DNA of 40,078 bases, taken from contig JAHJXP010000224.1 of assembly GCA_018827585.1 (NCBI GenBank), forward strand, positions 1-40,078. Reading direction: 5' to 3'. Positions 7,515 through 15,934 of the stretch are shown here, in pieces (the stretch's first letter is position 1; the number at the start of each line of letters is the position of its first letter). Both the position numbers and the translations under genes were made by a program. This stretch comes from Pseudomonadota bacterium. Its GTDB lineage: Bacteria; Desulfobacterota; Syntrophia; Syntrophales; UBA5619. Under the pieces are notes generated by a model. The model was not told the DNA's origin and did not search any database. It saw nothing but the letters and a program-made list of their open reading frames with translations.

Positions 7515-8486
7515 ATGAGGCGAATCTTCGGTATATTTGCCACCCTCGCTGTGTTGTTGGTGCTGGTGTCGACGGCGGTTGCGGAGCAAAACTTCCCGAC
7601 AAAACCGGTACGTCTGCTTATTCCTTACGCTGCAGGCGGTGCGGTAGACATCCTCGGCCGCACGCTGGGCGACGAGTTGTCGAAGAAATGGGGACAGCCC
7701 GTCATCATTGAGAACCGCACGGGGGCAGGCGGGACCATCGCATCGCAGGTGGTGGCCAAATCGGAGCCCGACGGTTACACGCTTGTCATCATCGCCAGCG
7801 GCCATGCCATCAATCCCTACCTCTATACGAAACTGCCCTACGACACCTTCAAGGACTTCACGCCGATTTCATTGCTCGGGTCCTCGCCGAACATGATGCT
7901 GGTGGCAGCGAATTCGCCCTTCAATACGCTCGGTGATGTCCTGACCGCGGCACGGGCGAAGCCGGGAAGCCTCTCCTACGGGATGTCCGGTATCGGCACC
8001 TCGACGCACCTCGCGGGCGAGCTGTTCAAGTACATGGCCAAGGTCAATATCACGGCGGTCTCCTACAAGGGCGGCGCTCCGATCATCAACGACCTGCTGG
8101 GAGGACATATCCCTCTGTCCTTCAACAACATTCCGGAATCGATCGGCCAAATCAGGAGCGGCAGCCTGCGCGTGCTCGGTGTGACGACGGCCAAACGCTC
8201 GGCGGTCTTGCCTGACAGTCCGACCATCGCCGAAGCCGGCGTCTCGGGTTATGACACGGCCGTGTGGTGGGGGATGCTTGGACCTGGCGGCATGCCGGAG
8301 AATCTCGCGGCCAAGATTTCCAAGGACTGCGCCGATGCGCTCCACGCGCCGGTTGTGAAGCAGCGGCTCGACAATCTTGGCGCGGCCGTGATCGGAACGA
8401 CGGTCGCGGAATTCGACAAGTTCATCCGGGCCGAATACCAAAAATGGGGCCCGATCATCAAGGCGGCGGGAATCAAAGGCTCTTGA
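7515..8486 (+). CDS. tctC: TTT periplasmic receptor (TctC/Bug family)
   Basis: This 323-residue extracytoplasmic solute receptor binds a carboxylate in the periplasm for a TctA/TctB carrier. The N-terminus is a signal peptide: MRR, then a hydrophobic core to about residue 20 and cleavage after STAVA, at about residue 23. The mature start NFPTKPVRLLIPYAAGG is the classical Bug opening. AKSEPDGYTL, PYDTFKDFTPISLLG and SYKGGAPIINDLLGGHI follow, all family landmarks. AAGGAGAG precedes the ATG. It probably serves the TctA/TctB pair at 3402-5375, from which it is separated by the LigI-like gene and the broken GalB-like gene. The ligand cannot be predicted. Confidence 0.92.
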   Translation: MRRIFGIFATLAVLLVLVSTAVAEQNFPTKPVRLLIPYAAGGAVDILGRTLGDELSKKWGQPVIIENRTGAGGTIASQVVAKSEPDGYTLVIIASGHAINPYLYTKLPYDTFKDFTPISLLGSSPNMMLVAANSPFNTLGDVLTAARAKPGSLSYGMSGIGTSTHLAGELFKYMAKVNITAVSYKGGAPIINDLLGGHIPLSFNNIPESIGQIRSGSLRVLGVTTAKRSAVLPDSPTIAEAGVSGYDTAVWWGMLGPGGMPENLAAKISKDCADALHAPVVKQRLDNLGAAVIGTTVAEFDKFIRAEYQKWGPIIKAAGIKGS

Positions 8487-8589
8487 GCGTTCTTGTTTGC
8501 GCTTTGCCGCACGAGCCGGATTGAGCGATAGGCGGCGCCTTGGCCGAAGCGGTATCACGAACGGACATCGCGTAAACCAAACAGGGTAT

Positions 8590-8855
8590 CGCAAGGGTCA
8601 TATTGAACCCTTGGAGAAGGTCATCGCAGGTTTGGATCGGGAGATTGACCGTAAGCTGAAGGATTATCATCGCGAGTTTGAGTTATTGAAGATCGTTCTC
8701 GGGGTGAAGGAACAGGGTGTGGCCTCGGTCATTGCCGAGACTGGCGCGGATATGGACAGGTTCCCATCCGAAGGTCATCTGTCTACCTGGGCGGGTATGG
8801 GGCCCGGCAATAGCGAGAGCGCCGGTAAAAAGTGGAAAGACGACCCACGGCAAAC
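8590..8855 (+). mobile_element. IS110-family transposase, C-terminal fragment
   Basis: A degraded fragment of an IS110/IS116/IS902-type transposase (Transposase_20 domain). From about 8599 the frame reads HIEPLEKVIAGLDREIDRKL, and further on GADMDRFPSEGHLSTWAGM and GPGNSESAGKK, which match the conserved part after the helix-rich linker of IS110 enzymes. At about 8825 the coding sense moves by one frame to KSGKTTHGKR, which is also canonical, so there is a frameshift. The N-terminal DEDD catalytic domain and the true C-terminus are missing. It abuts a fragment of a different insertion sequence at about 8855. Non-functional. Confidence 0.8.
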
Positions 8856-9099
8856 GGTTTTCCCTTCCCGAAACGCCTCGATCGCCTCGTAGTCCGGCTT
8901 TGCCATGCACAGCAATCCGATCATCGGTTTCACAATATCGCTATGGGGGATCTTGGGCTCCCGGCATCCGGGCAGCGTAACGGCATCGATCCTCGCTCCC
9001 AGTTCCATGCGGTTCAGCAGGGCGACGATCAAAGCCAGTCCCCCAATGGCCGGTCAAATGTTCGTTGCCCTCTTTGATGATAAATTCTAGAGGTCGCAT
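8856..9099 (-). mobile_element. IS1380-type transposase, N-terminal fragment with frameshift
   Basis: On the minus strand, from ATG 9099 behind GGGAGGTGAGA, the frame reads MRPLEFIIKEGNEHLTGHWG. After a one-base shift in the C-run at 9040-9044 it continues GLALIVALLNRMELGARIDA, VTLPGCREPKIPHSDIVK and IGLLCMAKPDYEAIEAFREG. This is the N-terminal region of IS1380-like DDE transposases as I recall them. Sequence identity ends at about 8856, where an IS110 fragment of the opposite strand begins. Removing one base from the homopolymer restores one frame, so the shift could also be an assembly error. Family assignment is from memory of the motif and is moderately certain. Confidence 0.7.
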
Positions 9100-9255
9100 T
9101 CTCACCTCCCAGGTGTTGCTACGGGTTATGTATCTTTCGCTTGACAAATAAAAAACATCCTTTTTGATCACAACGGGTCGCGGGTATGGACCACGCACGC
9201 CGTCACGGACATCCAGGCGCGCGGGCGACCGCAACGCCCTGCAAGGAGGAAGAAA

Positions 9256-11199
9256 ATGGGCATGAATCTGGTTGAAAAACTTGTCTCGACGCACTTGGTC
9301 TCGGGCGAGATGAAAGCCGGCGCCGAGATCAGCATCGCCGTCGATCAAACCCTAACGCAGGACCCGCTGGGGACGATGGCGTACCTCCAGTTCGAGGCGA
9401 TGGGCATCCCGCGGGCGATGACGAAGCTCTCCGTTTCCTATGTGGACCACTGCATGCTGCAGGAGGGGTTCGAGCACTCGGACGACCACCGCTACCTGCA
9501 GACCGTCGCGGCCAAACACGGCATTGTCTTTTCCAAGCCGGGCAACGGCATCTGCCACCAGGTGCACCTGGAACGCTTCAGCCGCCCGGGCGAGACGCTG
9601 ATCGGGGCCGACAGCCATACGCCGACCTGCGGCGCCGTCGGCATGCTGGCGATCGGCGCCGGCGGCCTTGACGTGGCGGTGGCCATGGCCGGCGGAGCCT
9701 TCTACCTTGCTTACCCGAAGGTGATCCGCGTCCTGCTGCACGGCCGGCTGCGGCCTTTCTCGACGGCCAAGGACATCATCCTGGAGATTCTCAAGAGGCT
9801 GACCACCAAGGGGAATGTGGGAAAGGTTCTGGAATTCGGCGGTGAAGGAATCGCCGCCCTGACCGTTCCGGAGCGATCGACCATCACCAACATGGGGGCG
9901 GAACTCGGCGTGACGACCTCCCTGTTTCCCAGCGACGACGTCGCGCGGCAGTTCTTCACGGCCCAGGACCGCCTGGCGGACTGGCGGGAATTGTCGCCCG
10001 ATCTGGATGCCCGTTACGACGAGGTGATCGAGCTCGATCTCGGCGCGATTGATCCCAACGTCGCCCTCCCCCATTCCCCGGGCAATGTCGTCAAGATCAG
10101 GGAGGCGGGCGACATCCGTGTCCAGCAGGTCCTGATCGGCAGTTGCACGAACTCCTCCTATCGGGATCTGATGGTGGTCGCCAGGATGCTGAAGGGCCGC
10201 CGGGCGCACCCCGACGTGAGCTTCGGCGTCGTTCCCGGCAGCCGGCAGGTCCTGAGCATGATCGCGGCCAACGGTGCGCTCAACGACATCATCGCCGCCG
10301 GGGCGCGGATACTGGAAACCTCCTGCGGATTCTGCGCCGGCTACGGCCAATCCCCAGAATCGGGCGGGGTCTCCGTCCGGACCAACAACCGGAATTTCGA
10401 GGGAAGAAGCGGCACGCAGGACGCCAAGGTCTATCTGGTCAGCCCCGAGGCGGCCGTGTCCGCGGCCCTGACCGGGAAACTGACGGATCCCCGCGACCTG
10501 CAGATGGACCATCCGCAGATTCCTCCCCCCGAACGGTTCCATATCGACGACGGCATGGTCATCCGGCCTGTCGCCGGTGCGGTGGAGGTGGTCCGCGGTC
10601 CCAACATCGGCGAGCCGCCCCGCAACACGCCGCTGCCAGAGACCCTGCGGGCGGGGGTCGCCATCAAGGTCGGCGATCAGGTCACCACGGACCACATCAT
10701 CCCGACCGGCCCCGTGAGCCGCTACCGGTCCAATATTCCCCGGTCGAGCGAGTTCATCTTGCTCAACATTGATCCTCTCTTCGTCCGGCGCTGCAAGGAC
10801 AATCAGGCGCAGGGACGGGAATCGGTCATTGTCGCCGGTTTGAGCTACGGCCAGGGTTCTTCGCGCGAGCATGCGGCGCTCTGCCCGGCCCACCTCGGCG
10901 TGCGGGCGGTGATTGCCCGAAGCATCGAGCGCATTCATATGGCCAATCTGGTAAATTTCGGGATCCTGCCGCTGATTTTCAACGACGAGCGCGATTTGGC
11001 CAAGATCGGGGTCGACGACGAACTGCTGATCGAGGAGATCCGGCAGGCCGTGACCCGGCCCGTGATCACGGTGCGGAACCTCACCCGGGGTGACGCGTTT
11101 GACGTGTCCCACCAGTTGACGCCGAGACAGATCGAGATCCTCAAAGTCGGGGGGCTCCTCAACGAGATGCGCCGGAAAAACGCCGGCAGCCCCGGATAG
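9256..11199 (+). CDS. Aconitase-superfamily hydro-lyase, fused LeuC/LeuD-type, Aquifex-like aconitate hydratase
   Basis: This 647-residue [4Fe-4S] hydro-lyase reversibly dehydrates and hydrates a 2- or 3-hydroxy polycarboxylate such as citrate/isocitrate. It has an LeuC-like catalytic part (about 1-430) and a LeuD-like swivel part (about 470-647). Cluster ligands are Cys297 in GSCTNSS, and Cys357 and Cys360 in CGFCAGYG. The active-site loop SYGQGSSREHAAL starts at residue 530. The early motif GADSHTPTCGAVGMLAIGAG is typical. Size and motifs suit the compact aconitate hydratase subfamily first named in Aquifex. AAGGAGGAAG precedes the ATG. It converges on the second aconitase-like gene at 11312. 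Aconitate hydratase is the leading call, but relatives act on homocitrate or isopropylmalate. Confidence 0.88.
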   Translation: MGMNLVEKLVSTHLVSGEMKAGAEISIAVDQTLTQDPLGTMAYLQFEAMGIPRAMTKLSVSYVDHCMLQEGFEHSDDHRYLQTVAAKHGIVFSKPGNGICHQVHLERFSRPGETLIGADSHTPTCGAVGMLAIGAGGLDVAVAMAGGAFYLAYPKVIRVLLHGRLRPFSTAKDIILEILKRLTTKGNVGKVLEFGGEGIAALTVPERSTITNMGAELGVTTSLFPSDDVARQFFTAQDRLADWRELSPDLDARYDEVIELDLGAIDPNVALPHSPGNVVKIREAGDIRVQQVLIGSCTNSSYRDLMVVARMLKGRRAHPDVSFGVVPGSRQVLSMIAANGALNDIIAAGARILETSCGFCAGYGQSPESGGVSVRTNNRNFEGRSGTQDAKVYLVSPEAAVSAALTGKLTDPRDLQMDHPQIPPPERFHIDDGMVIRPVAGAVEVVRGPNIGEPPRNTPLPETLRAGVAIKVGDQVTTDHIIPTGPVSRYRSNIPRSSEFILLNIDPLFVRRCKDNQAQGRESVIVAGLSYGQGSSREHAALCPAHLGVRAVIARSIERIHMANLVNFGILPLIFNDERDLAKIGVDDELLIEEIRQAVTRPVITVRNLTRGDAFDVSHQLTPRQIEILKVGGLLNEMRRKNAGSPG

Positions 11200-11261
11200 C
11201 ATCATGCATCAAACCATAAGGTTGGAAATGACGGGGATCCGGTTTTTACCGGCGGCATAAA

Positions 11262-11286
11262 AGGCCGCCCCCGACCGGGGCGGCCT
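11262..11286. terminator. Strong hairpin between convergent aconitase-family genes
   Basis: GGCCGCCCC (11263-11271) pairs perfectly with GGGGCGGCC (11277-11285), extended by an A-T pair, with a 5-base loop. Read on the minus strand it is followed by TTTTATGCC, so it best serves as an intrinsic terminator for the gene ending at 11312. It may also stop transcription from the plus-strand gene ending at 11199. Confidence 0.7.
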
Positions 11287-11311
11287 CCTTAAAAAAGACG
11301 TTCCCATTGGC

Positions 11312-13105
11312 TTACGAATCTTTCAGCCAGTTCACCAGTCCCTTCTTGTCGATGATCTCCATCAGCGCCGCGGGCAGGGGTTCGAAACCGAAGTCCCGGT
11401 CGCCGACCCGGATCCGGCCCGCCTTGAAATCCACCTCGACTGCGTCGCCCGGCCGGTAGGCCTCAACGGCTTCCCGGTGAACGATCAGCAGCAACCCCTG
11501 GTTGATTGCCGCGCGGTAAAAAATGCGGTTGACGCTCTTGACCAGCACCGCTTTGATTCCCGCATCGGCCAACCCCACCGCCGGATGCTCCCGCGAACTA
11601 CCGCAGCCGAAGTTTTCCCCGGCGAGGATGATGTCGCCCGGCCGAACGTTTCCGGTGAACGATATGTCAAACCCCTTGAACAGATGCGGTCGGATGGCGG
11701 GGGAATCGGAGCTGAGAATGTTGTAGACGAGGTTGCCGGCAAACATCTGGTCGGTGTTCAGGTGATCGGCGTCGGCATAGTTCCAGACAGTGCCCAAGCG
11801 ACGGTTTTCACCCTTGGGAACGGTGGGGGTGGCGCCGGAGGAAAGCGACGTCCGGTACGCCTCGGCATGCTCTCCTCCCCGCGGGTCGGCGATGCAGCCA
11901 GCCGCGGCCGACACAGCCACGGTAGCCGGAGACGCCAGGTAGATCGCGGCCTTCGGGTTTCCCATCCGCCCGAGGAAGTTGCGGTTGGCGGTGGAGATCA
12001 CGGTATGTCCGTCGGCCGGAATCCCCTGGCCGGCGCCGAGACAGGGCCCGCACGACGAGGCGAGGATGGTCGCCCCGGCCCGCACCAGGGTTGCCATGAC
12101 CCCCTCTTCCATCGCCTGCAGATAAATGGCCTGCGACGCCGGGATGACGAGCAGTTGAACCCCGTCGGAGACCCTCCGGCCTTCCAGCAGCCGGGCGGCG
12201 ACGCGCAGGTCGTCCAGCCGGCCGTTGGTGCAGGTGCCGATGACCGCCGCATCGATCTTCGTTCCCGCCACCTCGGCCACGGCCTTGACGTTTTCGACGG
12301 CATGGGGGACCGCCACGACCGGAAACACCTCGGCCAAATCGATCTCCATCTCCCGGGCATAAGTCGCCCCCGGATCCGCCCATACGCCGGGTTTCATCTC
12401 CGCGCCGAGGAATTCCGCCAGGAGTTCGTCCGCCGGGAAGACGGCATTCTTGGCACCCATTTCCGAGGCCAGGTTAGCCAAGGTCATGCGCTCCGAGATG
12501 GAGAGGGTTTTCACCCCGTCGCCATGGAATTCGATGCTCATGTAATTGGCGCCGTCGGCCCCGATTTTTCCGATGATCAACAACGAAAGGTCCTTGGCGT
12601 ACACGCCGGGGCGAAACGCGCCCTGCAGGGTTATTTTCATCGACGGGGGCACCCGGAACCAGGTTTCGCCGCGCTTGAACAAACCGGCGGCCTCCGTCCT
12701 GTCACAGCCCACCGCCAGGGTGTTGAAGGCGCCGGCGGTGCAGGTGTGGCTGTCACTCCCGATAATGATCATCCCCGGGCGGGCATGGTCGCCCATCAAC
12801 TGGTGACAGACGCCCCTCCCCACGTCGTAGAACCGATTGATCCCCCGGGCTTTAACGAAATCGCGGATGGCCTGGTAGTCGCTGGCCAGTTTCGCGTTTG
12901 TCGGCGGGGCGTTGTGGTCCAGCGCCACGAACAGTTGGCCTGGATCGAACACCTGCTTGCCGCCCATCTTCTCGAAGGTCTTCCGGATACTGGCCGTGTT
13001 GTCGTGCGTCAGCACCAGATCGGGTCTGCGAAAGACGATGGCCCCTTCGGGGGCGCCGAGAACCTTCTCAACGAACGTTTTCTGAACCCACATCTGTGTA
13101 TCCAT
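11312..13105 (-). CDS. Aconitase-superfamily hydro-lyase, fused LeuC/LeuD type
   Basis: A second fused [4Fe-4S] dehydratase, 597 residues from the chosen start. Cluster cysteines, counted from 13105, are Cys292 in GTCTNGR, and Cys352 and Cys355 in SSCGPCLGAGQG. The large-domain motif IIIGSDSHTCTAGAFNTLAVG and the swivel loop FGCGSSREHPAVG are intact. It is closer in style to isopropylmalate/homoaconitate/2,3-dimethylmalate dehydratases than to the plus-strand neighbour. The frame is open to an ATG at 13177, but those 24 extra residues are atypical and have no ribosome-binding site. AGGAGGG lies just before the ATG at 13105; a further ATG at 13093 is also possible. Divergent from the enolase operon at 13490. 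The substrate is not determined. Confidence 0.87.
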   Translation of the reverse strand: MDTQMWVQKTFVEKVLGAPEGAIVFRRPDLVLTHDNTASIRKTFEKMGGKQVFDPGQLFVALDHNAPPTNAKLASDYQAIRDFVKARGINRFYDVGRGVCHQLMGDHARPGMIIIGSDSHTCTAGAFNTLAVGCDRTEAAGLFKRGETWFRVPPSMKITLQGAFRPGVYAKDLSLLIIGKIGADGANYMSIEFHGDGVKTLSISERMTLANLASEMGAKNAVFPADELLAEFLGAEMKPGVWADPGATYAREMEIDLAEVFPVVAVPHAVENVKAVAEVAGTKIDAAVIGTCTNGRLDDLRVAARLLEGRRVSDGVQLLVIPASQAIYLQAMEEGVMATLVRAGATILASSCGPCLGAGQGIPADGHTVISTANRNFLGRMGNPKAAIYLASPATVAVSAAAGCIADPRGGEHAEAYRTSLSSGATPTVPKGENRRLGTVWNYADADHLNTDQMFAGNLVYNILSSDSPAIRPHLFKGFDISFTGNVRPGDIILAGENFGCGSSREHPAVGLADAGIKAVLVKSVNRIFYRAAINQGLLLIVHREAVEAYRPGDAVEVDFKAGRIRVGDRDFGFEPLPAALMEIIDKKGLVNWLKDS

Positions 13106-13234
13106 CCCTCCTGAATCATCACCAAAATCAGCCAACGCAAAGCAAAAGATATCAAGTAAATGTGTATTTTTATTCATTATAAGCGGCGCTGTCCACCTGT
13201 GTCAATCAAAAGATTGTCAGTATTAAAAATTTCC

Positions 13235-13263
13235 TTGACAACTGGGGATGATCCAGAGATAGT
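13235..13263 (+). promoter_or_regulatory. Predicted sigma70-type promoter for the 13490-18350 operon
   Basis: A perfect TTGACA at 13235-13240 is followed after 17 bases by GATAGT at 13258-13263 (four of six matches to TATAAT). It lies in the divergent intergenic region and points toward the leader ORF and enolase gene. A palindrome begins about 15 bases downstream, a position suited to a repressor. Confidence 0.45.
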
Positions 13264-13278
13264 GTAGCGCAAAACATC

Positions 13279-13295
13279 GTTTCATAGAATGAAAC
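13279..13295. promoter_or_regulatory. Perfect palindromic operator candidate
   Basis: GTTTCAT-AGA-ATGAAAC is a perfect inverted repeat with a 3-base centre, at about +10 of the predicted promoter. Half-sites of the TTTCA/TGAAA type are known for several IclR-family repressors such as KdgR. The window encodes one IclR regulator (31742), but a link is inference. Confidence 0.5.
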
Positions 13296-13489
13296 AATAG
13301 TTCGTTTCCTTACTCAGTGCATCTTGCAGTGGATATGTCCGGGTACCCAAAAAAATCAAGGCTTTGAAGAGACACGACCGATAAAAACCCGACCGATCGG
13401 CCTCGGCGGGTTTAAGATTCGATCAGACAGATCCTTATTGAAGAAGAGGGACCATGAACCATCTGAAAAACTAAGGAGGTTAAGGTTTC

Positions 13490-13585
13490 ATGAAGAAAGG
13501 ATTTCTTGTCGGTGTTGTGAAATTGGCATTGGTCGTTTTGGTGGGAATGTCTCTGCCCTCTGCTTGCCGAAAGGAAACGAGATGA
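13490..13585 (+). CDS. 31-residue hydrophobic leader ORF, translationally coupled
   Basis: ATG 13490 follows a strong site (AAGGAGGTTAAGG). The product, MKKGFLVGVVKLALVVLVGM then SLPSACRKETR, is a signal-peptide-like sequence that ends at once. Its TGA (13583-13585) overlaps the ATG of the enolase-superfamily gene as ATGA. It may be the secretion leader left from a deleted receptor gene, a tiny lipoprotein (SAC as an imperfect lipobox), or a coupling peptide that boosts translation of the next gene. It has no recognisable family. Confidence 0.5.
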   Translation: MKKGFLVGVVKLALVVLVGMSLPSACRKETR

Positions 13586-14673
13586 AAATCAAAGCCATTG
13601 AAACGATCGTCGTCAACATGCCGATGAAGATCGCCGGGTCGGCGCCCCTGTTGGGGGGCAAGGCGCGCACCAGCATCGACACTCTGATGGTGAGGATCGA
13701 CACGGATGAAGGGGTCAGCGGTTGGGGCGAGGCCTTCGGGCACCGCATCTGGCCGGCGACGCGCGCGGCGATCGACACCCTGATCGGTCCTCAGTGCATC
13801 GGCCGAGATCCCGCCGCGATCGGCGCGCTGGTCGGCGACCTGCAGCGAAACCTGCATGGCGTGGGGCGAAACGGGCCGGCGATGTACGCCCTGTCCGCGA
13901 TCGATATCGCGCTTTGGGACATTGCCGGCAAGCTGGCCGGTCTGCCTCTATACCGCCTGCTCGGCGGCGGTCTGCGACAGGACCTTCCCGCTTACGCCAG
14001 CCTGTTGCGTTACGGCGATCCGGCGGCGGTTGCCCGCTCCACCGAGGAGGCCCTCTCCCGCGGTTACCGGCGGATCAAGGTGCACGAAATCGGGGAGGCG
14101 CAGATCAAGGCGGCGCGGGAAACGGCGGGGCCCGACATTCCACTGATGGTGGACTGCAACTGCCCCTGGACGGTCGAGCAGGCGGTCGACATGGCACGGC
14201 GGTTATCGCCCTACGACCTGCAGTGGTTGGAGGAACCGGTGTGGCCGCCCGAAAACCACGCGGGATTGGCCGAGGTTCGCCGGCGGGGAAAGATCGCCGT
14301 GGCGGCCGGCGAGAATGCGATGGCCGCGGATTTCAAGGGCATGTTCGAGGTGGGCGCCGTCAGCTATGCGCAACCGAGCGTGACGAAGGTCGGAGGCGTC
14401 AGCGAGATGCGCAAGGTGATCACACTCGCCGAGTCGTTCGGCGTCGAGGTCGTGCCGCATTCGGCCTATTTTGGTCCCGGCCTGATGGCGTCGCTCCATC
14501 TGATTGCGGCGCTGGTGCCGGAGGCCCCGGTCGAGCGTTTCTTCTGCGATTTTGACCTTAACCCGTATCACGATGCGATCCACCCGAAGGATGGCCGCAT
14601 CGCGATCCCGCAGGGACCCGGGCTCGGCGTCGATCCCGATCCGAAGGTGATCGAGAAGTTGCGCGTGCGTTGA
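13582..14673 (+). CDS. Enolase-superfamily enzyme, mandelate racemase subgroup-like
   Basis: This 363-residue enzyme of the mandelate racemase/muconate lactonizing family abstracts a proton next to a carboxylate, typically as a sugar-acid dehydratase, racemase or cycloisomerase. Metal ligands are Asp191 (MVDCNCPW), Glu217 (WLEEPVWP) and Glu244 (AAGEN). His293 in VPHSAYFGPG is the expected C-terminal base of the mandelate racemase type. The first base motif is K166-V-H168 rather than the common KxK. The capping-domain loop and ALWDIAGK are normal. The start at 13582 matches the family N-terminus (MKIKAIETI), although the frame is open further upstream. ATGA overlap with the leader ORF implies coupling. 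The substrate is unknown; it shares ligand positions with 30477. Confidence 0.88.
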   Translation: MKIKAIETIVVNMPMKIAGSAPLLGGKARTSIDTLMVRIDTDEGVSGWGEAFGHRIWPATRAAIDTLIGPQCIGRDPAAIGALVGDLQRNLHGVGRNGPAMYALSAIDIALWDIAGKLAGLPLYRLLGGGLRQDLPAYASLLRYGDPAAVARSTEEALSRGYRRIKVHEIGEAQIKAARETAGPDIPLMVDCNCPWTVEQAVDMARRLSPYDLQWLEEPVWPPENHAGLAEVRRRGKIAVAAGENAMAADFKGMFEVGAVSYAQPSVTKVGGVSEMRKVITLAESFGVEVVPHSAYFGPGLMASLHLIAALVPEAPVERFFCDFDLNPYHDAIHPKDGRIAIPQGPGLGVDPDPKVIEKLRVR

Positions 14674-14767
14674 TGTTGCTCCCGGGCGGCAGTCCGCTCG
14701 CTGTTCCTTTGTGCGGGACTTTTGGAAAACCGGCAATCCGTTCAACGAAAAGTGGAGGAGACCAAGG

Positions 14768-15934
14768 ATGTACGACCTTTTGATCAAGGGCGGGCGGATC
14801 ATCGACCCGTCGCAAAGGATAGACGGGGTGATGGATGTCGCCGTCAGCGGCGCAACAATTGCTGCGGTCATGCCGAATATCGATCCCCGAGGGATCGCGA
14901 ACGTCATCGATGCGACCGGCAGGATTGTCACCCCCGGGCTGATCGATTTGCACACCCACGTTTATGACGGGTTCCTCAACAACGGGGTCAGTCCGGACAT
15001 GGCAGGGGTCAACCAGGGGGTTACCACGGTGGTGGATGGCGGCAGCGCGGGGCACGCCATTTTCGAAGGGTTTCCCAGGTACGTGGTCCCCGCGGCGCAA
15101 ACCGACGTCTTCTGCTTTCTCCATATCGGTTCGTTCGGTCTTGCCGTGATGCCGGAGTTGGTGCAGAGGGAGGAAATCGATGTCGAAGCGACGGAGGCTG
15201 TGATCGCAAAACATCCGGATCTGATCAGGGGTGTCAAGTTGCGTATCGTCGGCAAACTGATCGCGAGCGAAGGGATATCCGTTGTGGAGACCGCCCAGAA
15301 GACGGCCAAAAAACATCATCTGCCCCTGATGATCCACATCGGTGACCGCAACCGCTGGATACCGCCTGCCCTGACAAGGGAATTGCTGCCGCTGCTGGAA
15401 ACGGGCGATGTTTTGAGCCATTACTGCACCAACCAGTCCGGCAGGCTGCTGACGGAGGACGGCATACCGGTTCCTGAACTGATGGCCGCCAAAGAGAGGG
15501 GCGTAGTGCTCGATGTGGCCAACGGGATCAACAACTTTTCCTATGCGGTCGCCCGGAAGATGATGGCGGAGGGGTTGTTTCCCACCACGCTCAGCACCGA
15601 TGTGAACAAGACCTCCATCACAGGGCCCGCTTATGGACTGACGGTCACCATGTCGAAATTTCTCGAACTGGGTGTTCCGTTCGAGGAGATGATCGCCATG
15701 ACCACCACCCGTCCGGCGAAGGCCGTCGGAATCGACGATCGCAAGGGGAGCCTCAAGCCCGGCATGGATGCCGACATCTCCATCCTCGAAATCCGGACGG
15801 GCCGATGGCCTCTCCCGGACAGCCACCAGGAGATCCTCAATGTGACGAGGCTGATCAGACCCGTCATGACGGTCAAGGCCGGCGTGCCGATTCAGCCCCT
15901 GTGCGTGCCGATCAAGGAGCAGATTCAGTCTTAG
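14768..15934 (+). CDS. Amidohydrolase/deacetylase-family metallohydrolase (dihydroorotase-like)
   Basis: This 388-residue metal-dependent hydrolase of the dihydroorotase/urease-like amidohydrolase branch is of the type often annotated 'amidohydrolase/deacetylase family metallohydrolase'. The first metal motif is LIDLHTHVY near residue 60. A Lys in RGVKLRIV at about 157 suits the carboxylated bridging lysine. MIHIGD (~195) and SHYCTN (~220) supply histidines, and STDVN (~278) the catalytic Asp. The C-terminal GSLKPGMDADISILE closes the beta-sandwich. The start was set at ATG 14768 behind GGAGGAGACC; an upstream in-frame ATG at 14711 lacks family similarity. It probably opens a cyclic amide, lactone or acyl-sugar acid in the same pathway as its operon neighbours. 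The substrate is unknown. Confidence 0.85.
   Translation: MYDLLIKGGRIIDPSQRIDGVMDVAVSGATIAAVMPNIDPRGIANVIDATGRIVTPGLIDLHTHVYDGFLNNGVSPDMAGVNQGVTTVVDGGSAGHAIFEGFPRYVVPAAQTDVFCFLHIGSFGLAVMPELVQREEIDVEATEAVIAKHPDLIRGVKLRIVGKLIASEGISVVETAQKTAKKHHLPLMIHIGDRNRWIPPALTRELLPLLETGDVLSHYCTNQSGRLLTEDGIPVPELMAAKERGVVLDVANGINNFSYAVARKMMAEGLFPTTLSTDVNKTSITGPAYGLTVTMSKFLELGVPFEEMIAMTTTRPAKAVGIDDRKGSLKPGMDADISILEIRTGRWPLPDSHQEILNVTRLIRPVMTVKAGVPIQPLCVPIKEQIQS

Noticed and set aside
9141..9169. TTGACA upstream of the aconitase-like gene at 9256 as a promoter
   Set aside because: The sequence 17 bases downstream (TTGATC) matches the -10 consensus poorly; other spacings are no better.
9352..11205. A 617-residue open frame on the minus strand opposite the first aconitase-like gene
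   Set aside because: Antisense reading of a confirmed GC-rich gene; no recognisable domain and no ribosome-binding site.
11477..13114. A 545-residue plus-strand frame opposite the second aconitase-like gene
   Set aside because: Composition is typical of an antisense artefact; the minus-strand gene carries all catalytic motifs.
13324..13581. N-terminal extension of the enolase-superfamily protein to 13324
   Set aside because: The extra 86 residues have no family similarity, and MKIKAIETI at 13582 matches the conserved start, coupled by ATGA to the leader ORF.
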